DNA of 64,000 nucleotides, taken from Hyphomicrobiales bacterium (GTDB lineage: Bacteria > Pseudomonadota > Alphaproteobacteria > Rhizobiales > Xanthobacteraceae). Position 1 is the first letter of the stretch. Every line of letters starts with the position of its first letter. Location: assembly GCA_016185205.1 (NCBI GenBank), contig JACPOA010000112.1, positions 62,001 through 126,000 on the forward strand, read 5' to 3'. Shown one piece after another: positions 19,074 through 27,946 of this stretch. Under the pieces are notes generated by a model, which was not told where the DNA came from, ran no database searches, and worked only from the letters and a program-made list of their open reading frames with translations. The translations under genes and the position numbers were made by a program.

Positions 19074-19159
19074 GGAAGGGGTGAGATTCGAACTCACGGT
19101 ACCCTTGCGGGTACGCCGGTTTTCAAGACCGGTGCCTTAAACCGCTCGGCCACCCTTCC
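19070..19159 (-). tRNA. tRNA-Ser (anticodon TGA), CCA encoded
   Basis: GGAAGGGTGGCCGAGCGGTTTAAGGCACCGGTCTTGAAAACCGGCGTACCCGCAAGGGTACCGTGAGTTCGAATCTCACCCCTTCCGCCA. Confidence 0.95.
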
Positions 19160-19352
19160 GTAACGCCTACCCGTTCATCCAATGCTCGATAGAGGCCGCA
19201 CTTGCAAGCGCGCAATGGCTTCGCTATGCCGGCGCCCAGCGGCCGCCGAACCGGCCAAAGCCTGAGTGGAACCAATCGTTTACCACGCCAGGGGCGGGCG
19301 GTTCCAGTAACGGCCGCCAAGGGCTATTCTAGCCATAGCGCAATCGGGGACC

Positions 19353-20315
19353 TTGAGCGGGATGGGCGGTATCGGGGGCAACCGCGGATTTGGCCGCCTG
19401 GCGCATCTGCTGGCGCTGGCGGTCGGCTGCCTGGCACTCGCCAACTGCTCGGGCGGCGGCAAGCTCGATCCCAAATACGGCGTCTCGGCCAGCGCGCGCG
19501 TGGTCGAGCCGGGCGATCCGGTGCCGAAAGGCGGCGGCGTCTACCGGGTCGGTAAGCCCTATACCATTGCCGGCCGCGAATACGTGCCCCAGGAGGACGT
19601 CAACTACAGCGCCGTCGGCATGGCGTCCTTTTACGGCAACGACTTCCACGGCCGTTCCACCGCCAATGGCGAAGTGTTCGACATGAATTCGATCTCGGCC
19701 GCGCATCCGACGCTGCCGCTGCCGTCCTATGTGCGGGTTACCAATCTGGCCAACCGCCGCTCGATCGTGGTGCGCGTCAACGACCGCGGGCCCTATGTCG
19801 GCGACCGCGTCATCGACCTCTCGGCGCAGACCGCCAAGCTCCTGGGGTTCCACGGCCATGGCCTCGCCAAGGTGAAGGTCGACTATGTCGGCCGCGCGCC
19901 GCTGGAGGGCTCGGACGACCGCAAGCTGATGGCCACGCTGCGCGAAGGCGCGCCGGCCACAGTGGCGCCGGTGCAGGTTGCCTCCAACAAGCCATACGCG
20001 CCGGCTTTTTTCGACAACCGCCCGATGACGCAATATTCGTCGATGCAAGGCTCTTCAATGCAAGAGCCGGCGCCGCCTAACCGACCCTACCGGCTGGGTG
20101 AGGGCGCACGCGAGCTGCCTGCCCAAAACGCTCCACAAGCCGTGCCGCGCACACCGACCGTGGAACTGGCGGCCGCCGCGCGTTCGCAGGCCCCGCCATT
20201 CGCCGCCCGCGCGCCGCGTGCCGCCGCGGAGCCTTCGGTTTCGCCGGTATCGGCTTACGCTTCGCCGCGCTATGATGGCTCGGCGGGTTTCATGAGCGGC
20301 CGTGGCCTTTACTGA
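19353..20315 (+). CDS. rlpA: Septal ring lytic transglycosylase RlpA family protein
   Basis: GMASFYGNDFHGRSTANGEVFDMNSISAAHPTLPLPSYVRVTNLANRRSIVVRVNDRGPY. Confidence 0.92.
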   Translation: MSGMGGIGGNRGFGRLAHLLALAVGCLALANCSGGGKLDPKYGVSASARVVEPGDPVPKGGGVYRVGKPYTIAGREYVPQEDVNYSAVGMASFYGNDFHGRSTANGEVFDMNSISAAHPTLPLPSYVRVTNLANRRSIVVRVNDRGPYVGDRVIDLSAQTAKLLGFHGHGLAKVKVDYVGRAPLEGSDDRKLMATLREGAPATVAPVQVASNKPYAPAFFDNRPMTQYSSMQGSSMQEPAPPNRPYRLGEGARELPAQNAPQAVPRTPTVELAAAARSQAPPFAARAPRAAAEPSVSPVSAYASPRYDGSAGFMSGRGLY

Positions 20316-20342
20316 GCCGCAATCCTCCGTCACAGCGCCGCC

Positions 20343-21671
20343 ATGATCCGCCGCGATGTGCGCGCATCGCGCATTATGCGACACGAACGATTGACGATGA
20401 GCTTTGGGAAATTTCACCTCGGACGTTTGCTGACGGCGGTGGTTTTGGTCGTCGGCCTCGGCGCCATCGCCTATGCCGCCACGCCGGCACATCGGCCGGG
20501 CTCGGGCCTGGCGGCGAAAAAAGGACCGTCTTCCGGGCTTGCGGCGAAAAAAGACGCGCCCAAGAAAGACGAGCCGGCGATCAGCGCGCCGCACGCCATC
20601 CTGATCGACGCCGAATATGGCGCCGTGCTGTTCGAGCGCGATGCCGACAAGATGATCTTTCCGGCCAGCCTCGCCAAGCTGATGACCGCCGAATACGTGT
20701 TCCACGAATTGAAAGAGGGTCGCCTCAATCTCACCGACGAATTCATGGTGAGCGAGAATGCCTGGCGCAAGGGCGGCGCACCCTCGCATGGCTCCACCAT
20801 GTTTGCCTCGCTCCACAGCAAGGTCAAGGTGGACGATCTGCTGCACGCGGTCATCATCCAGTCCGCCAACGACGCCTGCATCGTACTGGCCGAAGGAATG
20901 GCCGGCAACGAAGCCGACTTCGCCGCCAAGCTGACCCAGCGCGCGCGCGAGATCGGCTTGCAGAAATCGGTGTTCGCCAATTCGAGCGGGCTGCCCGATC
21001 CCGGCACGCAGGTGACCACGCGCGAGCTCTCGATTTTGGCGCGCTCTATCATCCGCAATTATCCGGACCGTTATAAGATTTACGGCGACCGCGAATTCAC
21101 CTGGAACAAGATCCGCCAGCAGAATCGCAATCCGCTGCTCGGCACGCTCGAAGGCGCCGACGGCTTGAAGACCGGCTTCACCAAGGAGGCGGGTTACGGC
21201 CTAGTCGGTTCGGCGACGCAGCACGGCTTGCGTCTGGTCGCGGTGGTCAACGGGCTGAAAACCGCCAAGGAGCGCGCCGACGAAGGCAAAAAACTGCTGG
21301 AATGGGGCTTCCGCAATTTCGAGCAACGCGCTCTGTTCGCGGAGGGCCAGACCATCGGCGCGGCCAAGGTCTATGGCGGCGCCAGCGGGCGCGTGCCGCT
21401 GGTGGCGGGCGGCGTGGTCAAGGTGATGCTGCCGAAATCGGGCGCCGAAAAGCTGATCGCGCGCATCGTCTATAAGGGCCCGGTGCCGGCCCCGATCGCG
21501 GCCGGCCAGCCGATCGGCACGCTCAAGGTGTGGCGCAACGACCATGTGATCCTTGAAATGCCGCTCAAGGCCGCCGAGAGCGTCGGCAAAGGCAATCTGG
21601 GGCAGCGCGCCTTCGATGCGGTGACCGAGATGATGGTCGCGCTGTTCCGCGCCGGGGCCGAGCGGCTGTGA
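20343..21671 (+). CDS. D-alanyl-D-alanine carboxypeptidase (PBP5/6-type)
   Basis: MIFPASLAKLMTAEYVF (SxxK), SANDAC, DGLKTGFTKEAGYGLVGSA (KTG). Confidence 0.92.
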   Translation: MIRRDVRASRIMRHERLTMSFGKFHLGRLLTAVVLVVGLGAIAYAATPAHRPGSGLAAKKGPSSGLAAKKDAPKKDEPAISAPHAILIDAEYGAVLFERDADKMIFPASLAKLMTAEYVFHELKEGRLNLTDEFMVSENAWRKGGAPSHGSTMFASLHSKVKVDDLLHAVIIQSANDACIVLAEGMAGNEADFAAKLTQRAREIGLQKSVFANSSGLPDPGTQVTTRELSILARSIIRNYPDRYKIYGDREFTWNKIRQQNRNPLLGTLEGADGLKTGFTKEAGYGLVGSATQHGLRLVAVVNGLKTAKERADEGKKLLEWGFRNFEQRALFAEGQTIGAAKVYGGASGRVPLVAGGVVKVMLPKSGAEKLIARIVYKGPVPAPIAAGQPIGTLKVWRNDHVILEMPLKAAESVGKGNLGQRAFDAVTEMMVALFRAGAERL

Positions 21672-21675
21672 ATTC

Positions 21676-21785
21676 CGTCATGCCCGGCCTTGCCCGCCTT
21701 CGCACTGACGTGCTTCGGCGGACTATGGAGCCCGCCGTAGCTCGCATAGCGAGCGGAGGCGGGTGCCGGGCATCCACGTCTTCGG
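21676..21785. repeat. CGTCATGCCCGG palindromic repeat with a nested CCCGCCTTCGC...GGCGGG element
   Basis: Outer CGTCATGCCCGGCCTTG / TGCCGGGCATCCACGTCTTC; insert 21693-21763 begins CCCGCCTTCGC and ends GGCGGG. Confidence 0.75.
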
Positions 21786-21831
21786 CAAGTGCTATATGGT
21801 GCAAGCGATACGGCGGCTGACACGGGATTAG

Positions 21832-22497
21832 ATGCGCGGACATTTCATCACCTTCGAAGGCGGCGAAGGCAGCGGCAAGTCCACCCACGCGGCGACGCTG
21901 GCGCAGCGGCTCAAAGCGCTCGGGCTGAGGGTCGTGCTCACGCGCGAGCCGGGTGGCTCGACCGGCGCCGAAATCATCCGCCACATCCTGTTGTCCGGCA
22001 TCGCCAAGCCGCTCGGCGCCGAGACCGAGGCCATCTTGTTCGCGGCCGCGCGCGACGATCACGTGCGCGCGACCATCCTGCCGGCGCTGGCGGCCGGCCA
22101 ATGGGTGATCTGCGACCGCTTCATCGATTCCACCCGCGTCTATCAGGGTGCGCTCGGCCAGGTCGATCCGCGCCTGATCCGCAGCCTCGAGCGCGTGACG
22201 GTCGGCCCCGCCAGGCCCGATCTCACCTTCATTCTCGACGTGCCGGCCACCGTCGGCCTGGCGCGCGCCAAGCAACGGCGCGGCAAAAGCCAAGCCGACC
22301 GCTTCGAGGCCGAGGGCGTCCAGTTTCACGAGGCCCTGCGCAAGGCCTATCGAGATCTGGCGGCGAAAGAGCCCAAGCGCATCATCGTGGTCGACGGCCG
22401 CGCCCCGCGCGATGTCGTGGCGGACCGCATCTGGGGCGTGGTCAAGCAGCATCTGCACCCTGAAAAGGCGATCCTCGCCGAGCGGGCAGCGCCGTGA
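21832..22497 (+). CDS. tmk: Thymidylate kinase
   Basis: FITFEGGEGSGKSTHAATLAQRL, LTREPGGSTGAEIIR. Confidence 0.95.
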   Translation: MRGHFITFEGGEGSGKSTHAATLAQRLKALGLRVVLTREPGGSTGAEIIRHILLSGIAKPLGAETEAILFAAARDDHVRATILPALAAGQWVICDRFIDSTRVYQGALGQVDPRLIRSLERVTVGPARPDLTFILDVPATVGLARAKQRRGKSQADRFEAEGVQFHEALRKAYRDLAAKEPKRIIVVDGRAPRDVVADRIWGVVKQHLHPEKAILAERAAP

Positions 22498-23531
22498 GCG
22501 AGGACGACAGCGACGAGCGTGATGTCCGCAGCCCGCGCGAAACGCTGGCGCTGTTCGGCCACGTCGAGGCCGAGCAGACGCTGCTCGACAGCTACAAGAG
22601 CGGTCGCATTCCGCATGCCTGGCTGATCGGCGGGCCTCCCGGCCTCGGCAAGGCGACTTTGGCTTACCGGTTGGCGCGTTTCGTACTGGCGCATCCGGAT
22701 GCGAAGGCGCCCGCGGTGCAGAAGGCGGCGTCGCTCGCAGTCGATGCCGACAACCCGGTCGCCCGCCGCATCGCCGCGCAGGCGCAGGGCGACCTGCTGG
22801 TGCTGGAGCGTAACCTCAACGAGACCACCGGCAAGCTCTACACCGTGATCCGCGTCGACGACGTGCGCCGCACGGTGTCGTTCTTCGGCTCGACCGCGGG
22901 CGAGGGTGGCTGGCGCATCGCCATCGTCGACGCGGTCGACGATCTGCAGCGCGAAGGCGCCAATGCACTGCTCAAGGTTTTGGAGGAGCCGCCGCAGCGC
23001 ACGCTGTTGCTTTTGATCAGCCACGCGCCGGGGCGCGAACTGCCGACCATCCGCTCGCGCTGCCGCCGCCTGCTGCTGCGCCCGCTCGATGCCGCCGATG
23101 TGGCGCGCGCGATTGCGGCGTCGACCGGACGCGACGCCGACGAGGCGGAAGTGCAGGAAGCCGCCGTCGCCGCTGACGGCAGTGTGGCGCGCGCCTTGGC
23201 CTTGCTCGACGGTCCGGCGCTGGCGCTGCGCCAGCGCGTGCTCGAACTGTTGGCGCAGCTGCCGCAGCCCGATCAGCGCGCGCTGCATGCACTCGGCGAC
23301 GCGCTCGGCGGCAGCGAGCCGCAGACGCTTGCTAGCTTCATGGACATGGTCAATGGCTGGCTGTCGGCGCGGCTCGAGGCTGACGCGCGCGACCTGCCGC
23401 GCATGGCCCGCGTCGCGCAAGCCTGGGACAAGGTCAACCGTGCCGCGCGCGACGTCGAGACCTATAATCTCGAACGCAAGCCGCTGGTGTTCGCGGTGTT
23501 CGGCGCGCTCGCGGAGGCGGCGCGGACTTGA
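22494..23531 (+). CDS. holB: DNA polymerase III subunit delta'
   Basis: IPHAWLIGGPPGLGKATLAYRLARF, NALLKVLEEPPQRTLLLLISHAPGRELPTIRSRC. Confidence 0.93.
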   Translation: MSEDDSDERDVRSPRETLALFGHVEAEQTLLDSYKSGRIPHAWLIGGPPGLGKATLAYRLARFVLAHPDAKAPAVQKAASLAVDADNPVARRIAAQAQGDLLVLERNLNETTGKLYTVIRVDDVRRTVSFFGSTAGEGGWRIAIVDAVDDLQREGANALLKVLEEPPQRTLLLLISHAPGRELPTIRSRCRRLLLRPLDAADVARAIAASTGRDADEAEVQEAAVAADGSVARALALLDGPALALRQRVLELLAQLPQPDQRALHALGDALGGSEPQTLASFMDMVNGWLSARLEADARDLPRMARVAQAWDKVNRAARDVETYNLERKPLVFAVFGALAEAART

Positions 23532-23552
23532 AGTTTAAGTCCGACATCCTCT

Positions 23553-24296
23553 TCAATCCTTGCCGATCAAGAGCTGATCCGAGTCGTCCTTGAGCTGCAC
23601 GCCGGACAGCCGCCGCGTTCGCATGGCGCGCAAAATATGAACGATCTTGAACCCGGCGTCGGCATAGCCGATGCCATCGGGCCGGATATTGGAGATGCAG
23701 TTGCGCTCCGCGTCCGTGGTCTGCGCGCTCGGCTGCCAGGTGAGGTAGGCGCCCATGCTGTCGGGCGCGGTCAGACCCGGCCGCTCGCCGATCAGCATCG
23801 CCACGCCATCGGCATGCAGCGCGGCGGCAACGCGATCGCCGATGGCGACGCGGCCGCGGGCGACGATCACCAGCGGCGCGATCGTGCAGCCGTCGGCGCG
23901 CAGCGCGGGCAGCACGGCGGCCAGCACAGGCGCGGCATGCGTCTGCACCGCGCGCGCCGACAAGCCGCCGCTGATGACGAAGGCTGCGTCATAGCGGCCC
24001 GCATAGGGTGTCAGCATCGCTTCGGCCTCGGGCGCCAGGCGGCGGCCGAGGTCGGGCCGCATCAGATAGTGCTGCTGGTCCACGACCGCGCTGGCGACTT
24101 CGAGCACCAGTAGGCCAAATCCGTCGACATCGGCAGCCAGACGCGCCGCGTCGAGCGGCGCATGCACGGCATCGCGCGCGCGGGCATGCGCGAGCTGGAA
24201 GTCGAGCAGCGGCCCGGTCGCCAGCGAGGCGCCGGTTCTTTTCAGCCCGATGCGCGCCGCGGTGAGCCGGCGCAGGCTGTTCCAAACTTCGATCAT
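23553..24296 (-). CDS. eutC: Ethanolamine ammonia-lyase light chain
   Basis: TAARIGLKRTGASLATGPLLDFQLAHARARDAVH, RNCISNIRPDGIGYADA. Confidence 0.93.
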   Translation of the reverse strand: MIEVWNSLRRLTAARIGLKRTGASLATGPLLDFQLAHARARDAVHAPLDAARLAADVDGFGLLVLEVASAVVDQQHYLMRPDLGRRLAPEAEAMLTPYAGRYDAAFVISGGLSARAVQTHAAPVLAAVLPALRADGCTIAPLVIVARGRVAIGDRVAAALHADGVAMLIGERPGLTAPDSMGAYLTWQPSAQTTDAERNCISNIRPDGIGYADAGFKIVHILRAMRTRRLSGVQLKDDSDQLLIGKD

Positions 24297-25672
24297 GGCG
24301 GCAGCAATGCACGGAACGTGCCCGGCAGATCGCGCGGGCGAATGCGGTTGGCGCTGTCGAGCAAGCCTTGCCGCTCCAGCCATGCCTCGAATTCCGGCGC
24401 GGGCTTGCGCCCGAACAGGTCGCGCATGGCGAGCGCGTCATGGAACGAGGTGCTCTGATAGCCCAGCATGATGTCGTCGGCGCCCGGCACGCCCATGACG
24501 AAATTAACGCCGCTTGCAACCAGCAACGCGAGCAGCGCGTCGGCGTCGTCCTGGTCGGCCTCGGCGTGGTTGGTGTAGCAGACGTCGACGCCCATCGGCA
24601 CGCCCATCAGCTTGCCGCAGCAGTGATCCTCAAGCCCGGCGCGGGTGATCTGTTTGCCGTCGTAGAGATATTCCGGGCCGATGAAGCCCACTACGCTGTT
24701 GACCAGCAGCGGCTTGAACGCCCGCGCCACCGCGTAAGCGCGCGCTTCCAGCGTCTGCTGGTCGACGCCGTGATGCGCGTTGGCCGACAGCGCGCTGCCC
24801 TGGCCGGTCTCGAAATACATCACGTTGTCGCCGACGGGGCCGCGGCGAAGCGACAGCGCCGCTTCGCGCGCCTGCCTGAGCAGCGCGAGATCGATGCCGA
24901 AACTCTTGTTGGCGGCCTGCGTGCCCGCGATCGACTGGAACACCAGATCGACGGCTGAGCCCTTGCCGATCAGATCGAGCGTGGTGGTGACATGGGCCAG
25001 CACGCAGGACTGTGTCGGGATCTCGAGCTTGCCGATGATCTCCGCCAGCATGGACAGCAGTGTAGCGCAGCGCTCGGGACTGTCGGTCGCAGGATTGATG
25101 CCGATCACCGCGTCGCCCGAGCCGAGCAGCAGCCCGTCGAGAATGCTGGCCGCGATGCCGCGCGCGTCGTCGGTCGGATGGTTGGGCTGCAGGCGCGCCG
25201 ACAGACGACCCGGCAGGCCGAGCGTGTTGCGAAACCTGGTCACCACCGAGCACTTCGCCGCCATCACCATCAAGTCCTGCAGGCGGCTGATCTTGACGAC
25301 CGCCGCCGCCATTTCGGGCGTGAGGCCGGGCGCCAAGGAGGCAAGTATCTCCGTCGTCGCTTCGTCCGACAGCAGATAATCGCGCAAGCCGCCGACGGTG
25401 AGATGGCGCACGACTGCGAACGCCGCCTTGTCATGCGTGTCGATGATGAGCCGCGTCACCTCGTCGCTTTCGTAAGCGACGACGGCCTCATTCAGGAACG
25501 TGGCGAGCGGCAGATCGGCGAGCGCGAATTGCGCGGCCACCTGCTGCTCGCGACTTTCCGCCGCCAGCCCCGCCAGCGCATCGCCGCTGCGCAACGGCGT
25601 GGCCTTGGCCAGCAGATCTTTCAGATCGCCGAAGGCGTAGCGGCTGTTTGCGATGGTCGCGCGGTACATCAC
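24293..25672 (-). CDS. eutB: Ethanolamine ammonia-lyase large subunit
   Basis: TRFRNTLGLPGRLSARLQPNHPTDD, DAVIGINPATDS, YFETGQGSALSANAHHGVDQQTLEARAYA. Confidence 0.95.
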   Translation of the reverse strand: MMYRATIANSRYAFGDLKDLLAKATPLRSGDALAGLAAESREQQVAAQFALADLPLATFLNEAVVAYESDEVTRLIIDTHDKAAFAVVRHLTVGGLRDYLLSDEATTEILASLAPGLTPEMAAAVVKISRLQDLMVMAAKCSVVTRFRNTLGLPGRLSARLQPNHPTDDARGIAASILDGLLLGSGDAVIGINPATDSPERCATLLSMLAEIIGKLEIPTQSCVLAHVTTTLDLIGKGSAVDLVFQSIAGTQAANKSFGIDLALLRQAREAALSLRRGPVGDNVMYFETGQGSALSANAHHGVDQQTLEARAYAVARAFKPLLVNSVVGFIGPEYLYDGKQITRAGLEDHCCGKLMGVPMGVDVCYTNHAEADQDDADALLALLVASGVNFVMGVPGADDIMLGYQSTSFHDALAMRDLFGRKPAPEFEAWLERQGLLDSANRIRPRDLPGTFRALLPP

Positions 25673-25818
25673 GGTTCCCGAAGGTTAAATCGTCGGCAAG
25701 TATATCGGTAGGCGGCGGAGGGATCGTGGGTCGAGTCGGCGATTTCGGCCCTTCCCCGGCACCGAGGATCCAGCCTATCATCCATGCAATTCATAACGAC
25801 AACGACTTTGGGGGGCAC

Positions 25819-26787
25819 ATGAAAAAACTGATGATCGCGGCCGCGTTGACGCTACTGGCCGGCATCGCGTGTGCGCAGGCGCAGACCTATCCGTCGCGCC
25901 AGATCACGCTGGTGGTTCCGTTCCCGCCGGGCGGCTCAACCGACACGACCGCGCGTATCATGGCCGAACGCATGCGCGCGTCGCTCGGGCAGTCCGTCAT
26001 CATCGAAAACATCGGCGGCGCCGGCGGCAGTATCGCGGTCGGCCGTGTCGCGCGCGCGGCGCCCGACGGCTATACGATCGACATCGGCCAGTGGGACACC
26101 CATGTCGGCAGCATCATCTACAAGCTGGATTACGATCTGCAGAAGGATTTCGAGCCGATCGGCCTGCTGTCGGTCAATCCGCAGCTCATGGTCGCCAAGA
26201 AAAATCTGCCGGCCGACAATTTGAAGGACTTGGTCGCCTACATGAAGGCGAACCCCGGCAAGATCAACTTCGTCAACCAGAATGCGGCGGCCCATGTGAC
26301 CGGCTATACATTTGAAAAACTCACCGGTCAGAAAGTCCAGTTCATTCCCTATCGCGGCGCCGGACCGGCCATGACCGATCTGGTCTCCGGCCAGGTCGAC
26401 CTGCTGGTGGTGCAAAGCGCGGTGGCGCTGCCGCAGATCAGGGGAGGCAAGATCAAGGCGATCGCCAATTTGTCGCCGCAACGCTCGGCCTCGATGCCGG
26501 ACATTCCGACCGCGGACGAGACCGGCGTGCCGGGACTCTATATGTCGGGATGGTTCGGGTTCTGGGCGCCCAAGGGTACGCCGAAGCCGATCATCGCCAA
26601 GCTCAATGCCGCGATGGTCGAAGCGCTCGCCGATCCGGCCGTGCAGGCACGCTTCACCGAACTCGGCCTCGACGTCGCGCCGCGCGCGCTGCAGACGCCG
26701 GAGGGTCTCACCAAGTTCCAACAGGCCGAGATCGACAAGTGGTGGCCGATCATCAAGGCCGCCGGCATCGGCATGCAGGCGCAGTAG
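25819..26787 (+). CDS. Bug/TctC-family substrate-binding protein (second copy)
   Basis: QTYPSRQITLVVPFPPGGSTDTTARIMAERM, IENIGGAGGSIAVGRVARAAPDGYT. Confidence 0.92.
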   Translation: MKKLMIAAALTLLAGIACAQAQTYPSRQITLVVPFPPGGSTDTTARIMAERMRASLGQSVIIENIGGAGGSIAVGRVARAAPDGYTIDIGQWDTHVGSIIYKLDYDLQKDFEPIGLLSVNPQLMVAKKNLPADNLKDLVAYMKANPGKINFVNQNAAAHVTGYTFEKLTGQKVQFIPYRGAGPAMTDLVSGQVDLLVVQSAVALPQIRGGKIKAIANLSPQRSASMPDIPTADETGVPGLYMSGWFGFWAPKGTPKPIIAKLNAAMVEALADPAVQARFTELGLDVAPRALQTPEGLTKFQQAEIDKWWPIIKAAGIGMQAQ

Positions 26788-26901
26788 CCGCGTTTACGAC
26801 AAGTTTACCCCGTAACACCGGTTCGACACTGCGAGTGTCCGCTTGGCGTGCTAGTTTCAGCACGTGCCCACCCCCGCGACCTGATATCGGAGAATGGACT
26901 C

Positions 26902-27300
26902 ATGAAGCTGAAAGTGATGATTGCCGTTGCCGTCATGGCCGCCCTGCCGCTGTGCGCGCAGGCGCAGCAACCCAAAGCGCCGCAGATGCAGCAGCCGAAG
27001 GCGCCGAAAGCGACCAACGCGGATGCGCAACGCGTCGTTAAAATCATCAGCGGCGACAAGGCCAAGACGCAAGCCTACTGCGAAGTGGCCAAGCTCGGCG
27101 AGCAGATCGCGACAGCCGAGGCGAAGAAAGACAACAAGACGGCCGAGGCGCTGATGCAAAAGGCGGACGCGCTAGGGCAGAAGATCGGACCCGAATACGC
27201 CGCGCTGATGGATGGCATGGGAGACCTCGACGAAAAGTCGAAAGAGGGCCAGGCCATCGTCGCGACGCTCGAGGGCCTCGAAAAGCTGTGCCCGCAATAA
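26902..27300 (+). CDS. Periplasmic hypothetical protein
   Basis: Signal peptide; VVKIISGDKAKTQAYCEVAKLGEQI...LEKLCPQ; GGAG upstream of ATG. Confidence 0.65.
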   Translation: MKLKVMIAVAVMAALPLCAQAQQPKAPQMQQPKAPKATNADAQRVVKIISGDKAKTQAYCEVAKLGEQIATAEAKKDNKTAEALMQKADALGQKIGPEYAALMDGMGDLDEKSKEGQAIVATLEGLEKLCPQ

Positions 27301-27339
27301 CGGCGCGCAACCGGTAATATTGCCGAGGCGGCGAGGGCG

Positions 27340-27729
27340 CTAATAGCCTCGCCGCCGGACCTTCTTGGCCGCCTTGCGGGCCGCGTAGCGGGCATCGCGG
27401 TCGGCTTTTTGCTGAGCCGCCAGCGCGGCGGCTTTTTCAGCCTCCTCAGCCGCGATCAGCGCCGCGAGTTCTTCGGCCTCGCGTTGCGCCTGCGCGGCGC
27501 GCTCGGCGGCGCGGGCGGCTTCCGCGGCCAGTTCGGCCTCGCGCACCTTCCGGGCGGCTTCGCGCTCGGCCATGCGGGCGGCACGGGCTTCGGCTATGAC
27601 GATCCGCTTGAGGCGCGCCTGCTCGAGAGCAGGGTCCTGCGCTTTGGCGCGAAACTTTTCCAGCATCGCCTTTTTGACGGCGGCGGCGTTTTTCTGACGT
27701 TCGTGCAGGTCGGGACTTAGGAAGCTCAA
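27340..27729 (-). CDS. DUF6481-like Ala/Glu/Arg-rich coiled-coil protein
   Basis: TTG start with AGGAGA; SFLSPDLHERQKNAAAVKKAMLEKFRAKAQDP... Confidence 0.6.
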   Translation of the reverse strand: MSFLSPDLHERQKNAAAVKKAMLEKFRAKAQDPALEQARLKRIVIAEARAARMAEREAARKVREAELAAEAARAAERAAQAQREAEELAALIAAEEAEKAAALAAQQKADRDARYAARKAAKKVRRRGY

Positions 27730-27864
27730 ATTGATTCTCCTGGGAGGGATAGGCGGTGCGTATATGGCCTTCCGCGACGAACTTCGCAACCTAGGGAAGT
27801 CCCGGATTCGCAGGTTTTCCCTTGCTTGCCGAGGCGGCTGGCGGTTGATACCTACTCTCTGACT

Positions 27865-27931
27865 CGTCATGGCCGGGCCCAAAAGGCGCGAAGCGCCGTC
27901 TTTACGCCCTAAGTCCGGCCATCCATGTCTT
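27865..27931. repeat. CGTCATGGCCGGGC...GTCCGGCCATCCATGTCTT palindromic repeat upstream of metG
   Basis: GGCCGG...CCGGCC arms plus internal GGCGCGAAGCGCC hairpin. Confidence 0.7.
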
Positions 27932-27946
27932 TAAACAAAGCCGAAA

